DNA of 5,039 bases, from the NCBI GenBank assembly GCA_021783935.1, contig JAJXTK010000493.1, positions 1-5,039 on the forward strand. The letters are read 5' to 3'. This document shows, piece by piece, positions 1 to 5,039 of this stretch. A program made the translations under genes and the position numbers. Every line of letters begins with the position of its first letter. Position 1 is the first letter of the stretch. Source of the stretch: Myxococcales bacterium. Its GTDB lineage: Bacteria > Myxococcota_A > Polyangia > Polyangiales > JADJMO01. Below the pieces are notes generated by a model. The model saw only the letters and a program-made list of their open reading frames with translations, did not search any database and was not told the origin of the DNA.

Positions 1-97
1 CCGCGGGGGGCCGCTGCTTCTCTTGCGGCGCACCCCGCCTGACGTGGCTGTTGCCGGCGGGAGGCGGCATGGTTCGGCCGTGCACGCGGCTCGGCGG
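1..97. other. left edge without a recognisable gene
   Basis: No gene is supported here. A 13-codon frame ending in TGA at 40-42 could be the tail of a gene entering from the left, but it is too short to judge. A second frame is open from base 2 to 289 and overlaps the barrel gene start, but its Arg/Ala-rich translation runs straight through the 11-bp tandem array and looks non-coding. Confidence 0.4.
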
Positions 98-174
98 CGC
101 GGTGATCGCGCGTGGATCCCGCGTGGATCCCGCGTGGATCGCGCGTTGATCGCGCGGTGGGCGCGCGGTGATCG
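98..174. repeat. 11-bp tandem repeat array, seven units
   Basis: Seven consecutive 11-bp units without gaps: CGCGGTGATCG, CGCGTGGATCC, CGCGTGGATCC, CGCGTGGATCG, CGCGTTGATCG, CGCGGTGGGCG, CGCGGTGATCG. All begin CGCG and six of seven contain GATC. The first and last units are identical, and the second and third are identical. The 11-bp period is not a multiple of three, so the array is unlikely to be a coding repeat. The period is close to one helical turn, which would put each unit on the same DNA face. It lies about 110-190 bp upstream of the outer-membrane protein start. Function is unknown; it could be a binding array or simple replication slippage. Confidence 0.8.
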
Positions 175-200
175 CTCGACGAGCGGGGCGCTCGCGAGCG
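173..200. promoter_or_regulatory. two adjacent near-identical palindromes
   Basis: CGCTCG-a-CGAGCG (173-185, 1-nt centre) is followed after GGG by CGCTCGCGAGCG (189-200, perfect 12-bp palindrome). The same half-site therefore appears four times in alternating orientation, directly after the 11-bp array and 86 bp upstream of the barrel-protein start codon. The inner arms 180-185 and 189-194 can also pair across the GGG as a 6-bp hairpin. It could be a pair of operator sites or a hairpin terminating an upstream transcript. No U-tract follows, so an intrinsic terminator is less likely. The dyads are seen directly; the regulatory role is inferred. Confidence 0.4.
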
Positions 201-273
201 CGATGCGACGCGCGCACGGCGAAAACCGGTACGACGGATGCTTGATGGCGGCTGGCGACGCACACGCGTCGCG

Positions 274-280
274 AAAGGGG
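274..280 (+). promoter_or_regulatory. ribosome binding site of the barrel protein gene
   Basis: AAAGGGG sits 5 nt before the ATG at 286. It decides the start against the in-frame upstream ATG at 238, whose extra 16 residues would also put a charged stretch in front of the signal peptide. Confidence 0.7.
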
Positions 281-285
281 TCGCC

Positions 286-1017
286 ATGAAGAAGAGCACC
301 GTCGTCGGCGCCCTCGCCCTGCTCCTCGCGACGGGGCCCGCCGCCGCGCAGGGCCTCGAGCGCGCGTCGTTCGACCAGCCCGAGCCGTCGCTCGAGGACA
401 CCAGCGGGGTGCACGGCCGGCCGATCGCCGCGCCCCGCAACGCGGTCGAGCTCACCGTCGGGACCGGCTACACGCAGGGGTTCGGATCGCTGCAGCGGGG
501 CGCGCCGCTCGCGGACGTGATCGGCCCCGGCATCGGGGCGAGCGTCGGCGGCGCCTACCGCGTCTCCCCCTCGTGGTCGCTCGGGCTCGAGGCCGAGTAC
601 CAGGAGCTCGCGCGCGGATCGCAGCTCGAGACCGGCGCCGCCGCGCGGGGGCTCGCGGGGGATCTCTTCGGCGTCTACCACGTCAGCCCGTATCGGCCGC
701 TCGATCCGTGGGTCCGCTTCGGCGCCGGCTACCGCACGCTGTGGACCGTCCACCCGAGCGCGCCGAACCTCTTCACCCACGGCTTCCAGCTCGCGCGCGT
801 GGCGCTCGGGCTCGATCTTCGCGCCTCGCAGGACATCGCGCTCGCGCCGCTGATCGGCGCGGATCTCGACGTCTTCGTCTGGCAGCGCCCGGACGGCGGG
901 TCGAACGCCACGCTCACCGATCCGCGCCTGTCGACGTACGTCTACGCGGGGGTCCAGGGGAGGTTCGACCTCGGCGGCAGCCGCGAGGCCCAGGGCAGGA
1001 GCCTCGCGAGGCGCTGA
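286..1017 (+). CDS. outer-membrane beta-barrel protein, secreted, function unknown
   Basis: This is a 243-residue protein. Residues 1-21 form a classical Sec signal peptide: a KK start, a hydrophobic core VVGALALLLA, and an AAA-Q cleavage site between Ala21 and Gln22. A short acidic, Pro-containing linker (about 22-50) follows. Alternating polar/hydrophobic segments then look like membrane beta strands at about 53-66, 81-93, 97-108, 122-134, 141-153, 165-180, 184-199 and 215-228. Eight strands would suit a small OmpA/OmpW-sized barrel. The last strand (YVYAGVQGRF) ends in Phe227 but is followed by a 16-residue polar tail, unlike barrels with a C-terminal Phe signal. There are no cysteines in the mature part. 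The gene is monocistronic by layout, convergent with the lipid kinase 21 bp away. The start was chosen from the Shine-Dalgarno and signal peptide. The membrane location is well supported; no specific role (porin, adhesin, structural) can be assigned. Confidence 0.8.
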   Translation: MKKSTVVGALALLLATGPAAAQGLERASFDQPEPSLEDTSGVHGRPIAAPRNAVELTVGTGYTQGFGSLQRGAPLADVIGPGIGASVGGAYRVSPSWSLGLEAEYQELARGSQLETGAAARGLAGDLFGVYHVSPYRPLDPWVRFGAGYRTLWTVHPSAPNLFTHGFQLARVALGLDLRASQDIALAPLIGADLDVFVWQRPDGGSNATLTDPRLSTYVYAGVQGRFDLGGSREAQGRSLARR

Positions 1018-1018
1018 G

Positions 1019-1048
1019 CGCGGCGGCCGGTCACCCGATCACGCCGCG
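1019..1048. terminator. weak inverted repeat between convergent genes
   Basis: CGCGGCG (1019-1025) and CGCCGCG (1042-1048) form a perfect 7-bp stem around a 16-nt loop. It spans the 21-bp gap between the barrel-protein stop and the lipid-kinase stop and reaches into the last codons of the latter. There is no U-tract in either direction and the loop is long. In DNA this GC-rich such a repeat may be chance. It could act as a bidirectional terminator. Confidence 0.2.
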
Positions 1049-2028
1049 ATGCGCGACCAGTCGAGCAGCGTGGCGCGCTCGCGCGCGAGCCGGTAGTCGA
1101 CCGTCGTGCGCAGGCCGACGACGTCGCCGCCGATCTCGAGGTGCATCGGCCGATCGAACTCCATGCGGCAGGCGTCGAGCAGCCACTGCGCGTCGTTCGG
1201 CAGCGTGAGCGACCCTCGCCAGAGCTTGGGCACCTTCGCGGCCGAGCTCAGCGCCGAGGCGCCATAGATGCGGACCGCCATGCGATCGGGGCGCTTGCGC
1301 GCGAGCGGGAAGGCGCGGAAGCCGAGGCCGAGCTCCTCGATGGTGCCGCAGCCGCAGACACCGAGCGGCCCCTCGTAGAGCACCGCGCCCGCCCCGCCCT
1401 CGTCGACCCGCACGAGCTCGCCCGTCTCGGTGATTGCGAGCGCGTCGGCGCCGAGGTTGGTGAGCCGCACCTGCGTGCGCGGCGAGAACGTCATGCGCGG
1501 CACGGTGATGCCGAAGAGCGAGGCCATGTAGCCGGGGAAGCCGCCGAACCACTGCGCGGCGGGGCTCGGCAGGGCGTGGATCAGCCGCTGGTAGTCGGCG
1601 ACGATCTCCGCGTCCCAGCCCGCGCCGGCCCAGGGGGTCAGGGTGCCCTCGACCTCGACCAGCCCGAAGGTGCGCTTGGGCCACGGGCGGCCGCGGTGGC
1701 GGGCGACCCGGCGGATCGCGCGATCGAACGAGGGGGAGGCCGTCGAGCGCGCCCACCCGTTGCCGGTGCCGAGCGGCATGAGGCCGAGCGTCGGGAGCGA
1801 CCCGCGATCGAAGGAGTTGAGGAGCGAGACCGCGGTGCCGTCGCCGCCGCCCGAGAGGATGAGCTCCGGCGCGCGCGAGCCCCCTGGCAGCTCGGCCAAG
1901 AAGGCCTTCGCCTCGTCGAGCGTGCGGGTGAGGCCGAGCGGCGCGTCCGGCAGGTGCTCGCGAACGGTGCGCGCGAGCGAGGAAGAGCCACGCCTCGAAC
2001 GAAGGTTGATCAGCACCGCGGTCGACAT
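1039..2028 (-). CDS. diacylglycerol kinase / sphingosine kinase (LCB5)-family lipid kinase
   Basis: This is a 329-residue protein of the DAGK catalytic family, whose members phosphorylate a lipid hydroxyl with ATP at the inner face of the cytoplasmic membrane. Visible signatures are the nucleotide-binding GGGDGT (60-65, within LILSGGGDGT), the second glycine motif PLGTGNGWAR (85-94), and the C-terminal beta-sandwich elements GTIEELGLGFRAFP (about 228-241) and HLEIGGDVVGLR (296-307), as in other bacterial family members. The usual NPxSG start of the fold is replaced by INLRSRRGSS (7-16). I see no signal peptide or transmembrane helix. The ATG at 2028 is preferred; an in-frame GTG at 2046 would add MGTVTP. 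Neither has a convincing ribosome-binding site. The gene is transcribed divergently from the RiPP operon and shares its upstream region. The substrate (diacylglycerol, ceramide, sphingoid base or other) cannot be read from the sequence. Members of this family are often annotated YegS/LCB5-like. Confidence 0.88.
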   Translation of the reverse strand: MSTAVLINLRSRRGSSSLARTVREHLPDAPLGLTRTLDEAKAFLAELPGGSRAPELILSGGGDGTAVSLLNSFDRGSLPTLGLMPLGTGNGWARSTASPSFDRAIRRVARHRGRPWPKRTFGLVEVEGTLTPWAGAGWDAEIVADYQRLIHALPSPAAQWFGGFPGYMASLFGITVPRMTFSPRTQVRLTNLGADALAITETGELVRVDEGGAGAVLYEGPLGVCGCGTIEELGLGFRAFPLARKRPDRMAVRIYGASALSSAAKVPKLWRGSLTLPNDAQWLLDACRMEFDRPMHLEIGGDVVGLRTTVDYRLARERATLLDWSRIAA

Positions 2029-2052
2029 CGGGGTGACGGTACCCACGGCCCG

Positions 2053-2095
2053 GGGGCCTGACCGTCATCGAATCATCACGGTTCGGTCGGGCCCC
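2053..2095. promoter_or_regulatory. 12-bp inverted repeat in the divergent promoter region
   Basis: GGGGCCTGACCG (2053-2064) and CGGTCGGGCCCC (2084-2095) match as an inverted repeat at 11 of 12 positions; the odd pair is T-G, so it would still pair as G-U in RNA. They flank a 19-nt, relatively AT-rich spacer. A smaller nested pair, ACCGT (2061-2065) / ACGGT (2078-2082), offers an alternative fold. It lies between the divergent lipid-kinase start (2028) and hydrolase start (2150), where promoters of both units must be. It is a candidate operator. I cannot place convincing -35/-10 hexamers. The repeat is seen directly; the operator role is inferred. Confidence 0.45.
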
Positions 2096-2149
2096 AGCGA
2101 CTCGGCCGTGGAAGGGCGCAGATGGCGTGTCGGGCTCGGCCGCGCCACC

Positions 2150-2905
2150 ATGCGCCGCGCAATGCGCCCCGTCGTCGGCCCGATCCTGCACCTGCGCCGC
2201 CTGCTCGTGTCGAACGTGTGGCTGCTCGACGGCGGCCCGGGCGATCGCTGGCTCGTCGACACGGGGCACTGGAGCGAGCGGCTGACGCTCGCCGCCGAGC
2301 TGCGCCGGGCCGGGATCGGCGCGCGCGAGCTGACCGGCGCGCTGCTCACGCACCGCCACTCCGATCACGCAGGCAACGCGGCGTGGCTGCAGCGGCGCTT
2401 CGGCGTCCCCATCTTCGCGCACCGGGCCGACGCCGAGGTGCTCGACGGCACGCGCCCGCGCAAGCGCCTGGTGCGCGGCGAGGGGTCCCGCCTCGCGGCG
2501 GCGATCGCGCAGTTCGAGAACTACGCGCCGGTGCGGCTGCGGGTCGATCGCGCGCTCGACGACGGCGACGTCGTCGCGGGGCTCGAGGTGCACTGGGTTC
2601 CCGGGCACACCGAGGGCTCGGTCCTCTACCGTCACGCGACCACGCGCGCGCTCTTGTCGGGCGACGCGCTGCTCGCGGCGATCCCGCCGCTCACCATCCG
2701 GCAAGGGCTCGCGCTCCCCTACCCCACCTTCACGATCGATCCCGCGCAGGCGCTCGCCTCGCTGCGCGAATTCCATCGACGCGGCCATCCGTACGCGCAC
2801 CTGCTCGCGGGGCACGGTCGCCCGATCCTCGGCGACGCGCGCGAGCGGGCGGAGCGGATGCTCGCCGAGCGCGAGGTCAGCGCGCCTCGCCCCGCTTCGG
2901 TCTGA
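2150..2905 (+). CDS. metallo-beta-lactamase-fold hydrolase (glyoxalase II-like)
   Basis: This 251-residue protein carries the complete metal-binding set of the MBL superfamily: HRHSDH (His68, His70, Asp72, His73), His153 in VPGHTEGS, bridging Asp172 in LSGDALL, and His222 in AGHGRPI. The N-terminal strands LLVSNVWLLDGG (18-29) and RWLVDTGH (33-40) are typical of the fold. All ligands for a two-metal (usually Zn) site are intact, so an active hydrolase is expected. No signal peptide is seen, so it should be cytoplasmic. Family substrates include thioesters, lactones and phosphoesters; the substrate here is unknown. The ATG at 2150 is chosen; an ATG at 2162 is also possible. Neither has a clear Shine-Dalgarno. 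It is the first gene of the rightward operon, with its stop 3 nt before the cyclase ATG, so the two are almost certainly co-translated. A role in the RiPP pathway (processing, resistance, tailoring) is inferred from position only. Confidence 0.88.
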   Translation: MRRAMRPVVGPILHLRRLLVSNVWLLDGGPGDRWLVDTGHWSERLTLAAELRRAGIGARELTGALLTHRHSDHAGNAAWLQRRFGVPIFAHRADAEVLDGTRPRKRLVRGEGSRLAAAIAQFENYAPVRLRVDRALDDGDVVAGLEVHWVPGHTEGSVLYRHATTRALLSGDALLAAIPPLTIRQGLALPYPTFTIDPAQALASLREFHRRGHPYAHLLAGHGRPILGDARERAERMLAEREVSAPRPASV

Positions 2906-2908
2906 AGC

Positions 2909-4648
2909 ATGGCTCAGCTGCCTCGAAGCTCGGGCGTCGAGGCCCGCGCGCTCGCCGACGGGCGGGGTTTCCTCGTGACGATCGATCTCGACGCTGCCTC
3001 TGGCAGCGAGCTCGATTCTGCCCCGCGCGCCTGGCTGCACGGCGAGCTGCTCGCCGGCGCGGCGCTGCGGGCGGAGCTCGGGCTCGACGCCGCGGTCGAC
3101 GACGCCGAGGTCATCGTCCGCGGCCTCGCGAAGCTCGGCGAGCCCTTCTTCGGCCGGCTGCTCGGCGAGGTCGCGTGCGTCGTGTGGGATCCGGCGGCGC
3201 GCACCCTCGTCGCCGCGACCGACGCGTGGGGAACGCGCCCGATCTACTGGGCCGCGCGCGGCGACCGGCTCGCCGTCGCGACCGAAACGCGGGCGCTGCG
3301 CGCGCTCGAGTGGGTCGGCAGCGACGTCGATCGCACCTCCATCGTCGCGGAGCTCCTCAGGCGCCCCGGCCCGCCCGAGGCGACGCTGTTTCGCGCGATC
3401 CGGCGCGTCCCGGCGGGACACGCGCTCGCGCTTCGGCGCGGGCAGGCGCGCCTGTCGCGCTGGTTCGGCCCGCGCTTCGCGCACGATCTCGCGGTGCGCA
3501 CCCGCGAGGACTTCCTCGAGCGCTTTCGGGCGACGCTCGAAGAGGCGATCGCCGATCGGCTCCGCGGTGCGCGCGCTCCGGTGCTGCTGATGAGCGGCGG
3601 CTTCGACTCGACCGCGCTCGCGGCGCTCGCGACCTCCCTCGCGCGACAGGGGCGCGCGCCGAGCGTGACCGCGTGCTCGGCGATCTTCCCCGGCCTGTCG
3701 TGCGACGAGGAGCCGCGCATCCGCCTCGTCCTCGACGCGCTCGCGATGCCGCATCGCGTCGTCGCGCCCGAGCCGCGTGCGCTCTCGCTCGCCGAGGTGC
3801 GCGAGGACGTGCGCCGCCACGACGCGCCGAACTTCTTCGCGCAGCGCCCGATCTTCGAGGCGGAGTGGGCGGCCGCGAGGGCCCTCGGCGCCGACGTCGT
3901 GGTCACCGGCCTCGGCGGCGACGAGCTGACGGTCGACTGGGACTATCAGGTCGATCTCGTGCGACGCGCCGGCCTGCTCGGCCTGCCCGGCGCGCCCGCC
4001 GAGATCGCGCGCATCGAGGGACTTGGGCGGCTCGCGGCGGCGAAGCTGGTGCTGCGCGCCCTCGGCGTGCGGCGCCCGCGCGCGCTTCGCAAGGCCGATC
4101 CGGCGCTGGCGCTCCTGCGCCCCGAGCTTCGCCCGATCGCGAGCGAGCTCGCCGAGCGCCGCGCCGGCGAGGTCGGCTTCGACGCGCACGCCAAGGAGGT
4201 GCGCTTCGCGTTGATGACCAACGCGCGCGTGCAGTCGGCGAACGAATGGTGGGCGCGCGAGGCCGCGAGCGCGGGGTTCACGCTTCGCTCCCCCTTTCAG
4301 GATCGCCGCCTTTGGGAGCTGGTCCTCGGCACCCCCGCCGAGCTCCAGCCGCGCACGTTCGACCGCGGGGAGTACAAGCCGGCGCTCGTCCGTACGACCG
4401 GCCCCATGCTCCCGAGCGCGCTGACGTCTCGCTACTGGAAGGTGACTTTCGACGAATTCGAAGGGCGGGCGATAGCCGCGTCGCTCCCGCAAATCGAGGC
4501 TGCCCTCGACGGCGGCCTGCGCCCGTGGCTCGCGGAAGACTTCGTCTTCGAGCGCGCAACGCGCGGGTCGGGCGTGCGCGGGAACAAGTCCCTGATATTC
4601 TCCAGTCGGGTCGTGGCGCTCGAGACCTGGCTGCGTGACCTACCCTAA
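2909..4648 (+). CDS. asparagine-synthetase-like lasso peptide macrolactam cyclase (LasC-type)
   Basis: This 579-residue protein has the two-domain layout of class B asparagine synthetase. The N-terminal class II amidotransferase-like domain (about 1-185) keeps fold signatures (FFGRLLGEVACVVWD at 80-94, TDAWGTRPIYWA at 104-115) but residue 2 is Ala, and the first cysteine is Cys90. The catalytic Cys2 nucleophile is thus missing and glutamine hydrolysis is not expected. The C-terminal synthetase domain has the ATP pyrophosphatase loop SGGFDST (229-235), the GGDE motif (336-339), SPFQDRRLWEL (461-471) and the late YKPALVRTTGPMLP stretch (489-502). This is what lasso cyclases look like: they adenylate an Asp/Glu side chain and let the core N-terminus attack it. 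The length is near the family norm. It starts 3 nt after the hydrolase with no strong ribosome-binding site, implying translational coupling, and is followed 19 nt later by the precursor. The alternative is another AsnB-like amide-forming enzyme; the adjacent lasso-type leader peptide favours the cyclase. Confidence 0.85.
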   Translation: MAQLPRSSGVEARALADGRGFLVTIDLDAASGSELDSAPRAWLHGELLAGAALRAELGLDAAVDDAEVIVRGLAKLGEPFFGRLLGEVACVVWDPAARTLVAATDAWGTRPIYWAARGDRLAVATETRALRALEWVGSDVDRTSIVAELLRRPGPPEATLFRAIRRVPAGHALALRRGQARLSRWFGPRFAHDLAVRTREDFLERFRATLEEAIADRLRGARAPVLLMSGGFDSTALAALATSLARQGRAPSVTACSAIFPGLSCDEEPRIRLVLDALAMPHRVVAPEPRALSLAEVREDVRRHDAPNFFAQRPIFEAEWAAARALGADVVVTGLGGDELTVDWDYQVDLVRRAGLLGLPGAPAEIARIEGLGRLAAAKLVLRALGVRRPRALRKADPALALLRPELRPIASELAERRAGEVGFDAHAKEVRFALMTNARVQSANEWWAREAASAGFTLRSPFQDRRLWELVLGTPAELQPRTFDRGEYKPALVRTTGPMLPSALTSRYWKVTFDEFEGRAIAASLPQIEAALDGGLRPWLAEDFVFERATRGSGVRGNKSLIFSSRVVALETWLRDLP

Positions 4649-4657
4649 GCCCGACCC

Positions 4658-4662
4658 AGAGG
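4658..4662 (+). promoter_or_regulatory. ribosome binding site of the precursor peptide
   Basis: AGAGG lies 5 nt before the ATG at 4668. It selects this start over an in-frame GTG at 4635, which lies inside the end of the cyclase gene and would add 11 residues. Confidence 0.6.
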
Positions 4663-4667
4663 CGATC

Positions 4668-4838
4668 ATGGACGATCGAGCGCGGCCGCCGGCTCCCGAC
4701 ACAAACAAGCCGCCGCGCAAGCCCTACGCGCCGCCGAGCGTGAGCCTCTTGGGGGACCTCGCCGACCTCACGCTCGGCCAGGGGGGCTCGCACGATGACA
4801 AGGGGCAGGGACTTCCGAGCAAGAACGGCATCGGGTGA
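4668..4838 (+). CDS. lasso-type RiPP precursor peptide
   Basis: This 56-residue peptide has a Pro/charged N-terminus (1-18) and then the lasso leader signature: KPYAPP (18-23, the YxxP motif bound by the leader-recognition domain), hydrophobic LLGDL (27-31), and LTL (34-36), placing the conserved Thr35 at position -2. The predicted core is Gly37 to Gly56, GQGGSHDDKGQGLPSKNGIG, 20 residues. Gly at core 1 and Asp at core 7 (Asp43) and 8 (Asp44) fit a 7- or 8-membered macrolactam ring. There is no Cys, so no disulphide. The core has seven Gly and no aromatic residue; only Lys, Ile, Leu or His could act as a steric plug, which is atypical. It sits 19 nt after the cyclase gene and its stop overlaps the next start (GTGA). 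The leader assignment is strong; that the product is a threaded lasso rather than a linear or simply cyclised peptide is inferred. Confidence 0.8.
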   Translation: MDDRARPPAPDTNKPPRKPYAPPSVSLLGDLADLTLGQGGSHDDKGQGLPSKNGIG

Positions 4839-5035
4839 GTCGCGTGCAGCCCGCCAGTCGCGCGCCCGTCCGCTTCGCCCTCGAGCGCCTCACGGACGAC
4901 CGCCTGGTGCTCGCGCACGAGGGGGCCCCGCTCGTCGAGCTCGGCGACGACGGCAGCACGCTGCGCCTCGCCGCCGCGCGCGCGCGCTTCGACCCGGTCG
5001 ACCTCTTGCGCTGGTTTGCGCCGCTCGCGCTCTAG
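4835..5035 (+). CDS. small protein of unknown function in the RiPP operon
   Basis: This 66-residue protein starts at a GTG that overlaps the precursor stop (GTGA, 4 nt), so its translation is probably coupled to the precursor. A second in-frame GTG at 4844 is possible. An Arg/Pro-rich N-terminus precedes short strand-like segments (about 12-18, 22-28, 32-38, 42-48) and a final amphipathic or hydrophobic helix, FDPVDLLRWFAPLAL (52-66). There is no signal peptide and no Cys. In lasso operons this position often holds the PqqD-like leader-binding protein (B1, about 80-90 residues). This protein is shorter, has only one evident helix, and shows none of the conserved features I would expect, so I do not call it B1. 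It could be a divergent or truncated recognition protein, or something new. The gene and its stop at 5033-5035 are complete in the window, with 4 bases following. Confidence 0.6.
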   Translation: MSRVQPASRAPVRFALERLTDDRLVLAHEGAPLVELGDDGSTLRLAAARARFDPVDLLRWFAPLAL

Positions 5036-5039
5036 ATCG

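Noticed and set aside
238..285. Upstream ATG for the barrel protein
   Set aside because: It would bury the signal peptide behind 16 residues. The ATG at 286 has AAAGGGG at correct spacing and a canonical signal peptide.
2..289. Open frame ending in an ATGA overlap with the barrel gene
   Set aside because: It is Arg-rich, passes through an 11-bp (not multiple of three) tandem array, and has no family resemblance. The ATGA overlap is probably chance.
2992..3008. Perfect 7-bp hairpin with a 3-nt loop early in the cyclase gene
   Set aside because: It lies inside coding sequence with no U-tract, and short GC-rich stems are expected by chance in this composition.
1031..4492. An 1153-residue open frame on the minus strand
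   Set aside because: It runs antisense through the hydrolase and cyclase genes and in another frame of the lipid kinase. It is Arg/Ala-rich with no recognisable motif, which is the usual artefact of GC-rich codon bias.
2122..4638. An 838-residue plus-strand frame with a good Shine-Dalgarno before its ATG
   Set aside because: Its translation is Arg/Pro/Ala repeats with no domain. It overlaps two genes with clear catalytic motifs in other frames.
2909..4648. Housekeeping asparagine synthetase B
   Set aside because: It lacks Cys2 and sits directly beside a lasso-type precursor peptide.
4635..4667. GTG at 4635 as start of the precursor
   Set aside because: It lies within the cyclase coding end. 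The ATG at 4668 has AGAGG 5 nt upstream and leaves all leader motifs intact.
4835..5035. PqqD-like leader-recognition (B1) assignment for the small protein
   Set aside because: It is too short, with only one evident helix and no recognisable PqqD pattern; position alone is not enough.

Overview
The window is very GC-rich, with G/C-ending codons throughout and long spurious open frames on both strands. Together with the gene content (a small outer-membrane barrel protein, a lipid-kinase-like protein and a lasso-type RiPP locus), this suggests a Gram-negative, high-GC bacterium, most likely a myxobacterium (Myxococcota) of the Polyangia/Sandaracinus sort. The organism call is inference from style and composition only.

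Layout. Bases 1-285 hold no gene I can support. They carry an 11-bp tandem array (seven units, 98-174) that runs into two back-to-back palindromes (173-200), upstream of a gene for a signal-peptide-bearing outer-membrane beta-barrel protein (286-1017, +). A diacylglycerol-kinase/LCB5-family lipid kinase lies convergent to it (1039-2028, -). A divergent intergenic region of about 120 bp, containing a 12-bp inverted repeat (2053-2095), separates the kinase from a rightward operon of four genes: a metallo-beta-lactamase-fold hydrolase (2150-2905); a 579-residue asparagine-synthetase-like protein without the glutaminase cysteine (2909-4648); a 56-residue precursor peptide with a lasso-type leader (4668-4838); and an unrecognised 66-residue protein (4835-5035) that overlaps the precursor stop codon. 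The spacings (3 nt, 19 nt, 4-nt overlap) indicate one transcription unit.

How it works together. The main reading is a lasso-peptide-type RiPP locus. The asparagine-synthetase homologue would use ATP to activate an Asp side chain of the precursor and close a macrolactam onto the N-terminal Gly of the core. The leader has the YxxP...LxxLT-x-G layout of lasso precursors and the predicted 20-residue core has Asp at positions 7 and 8. The leader-binding (PqqD-like, B1) and leader-cleaving (transglutaminase-like, B2) proteins normally needed are not visible. The window ends 4 bases after the 66-residue gene, so they may lie downstream. The hydrolase 3 nt upstream of the cyclase is an unusual partner and may be part of the system. 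The barrel protein and lipid kinase show no evident link to it.
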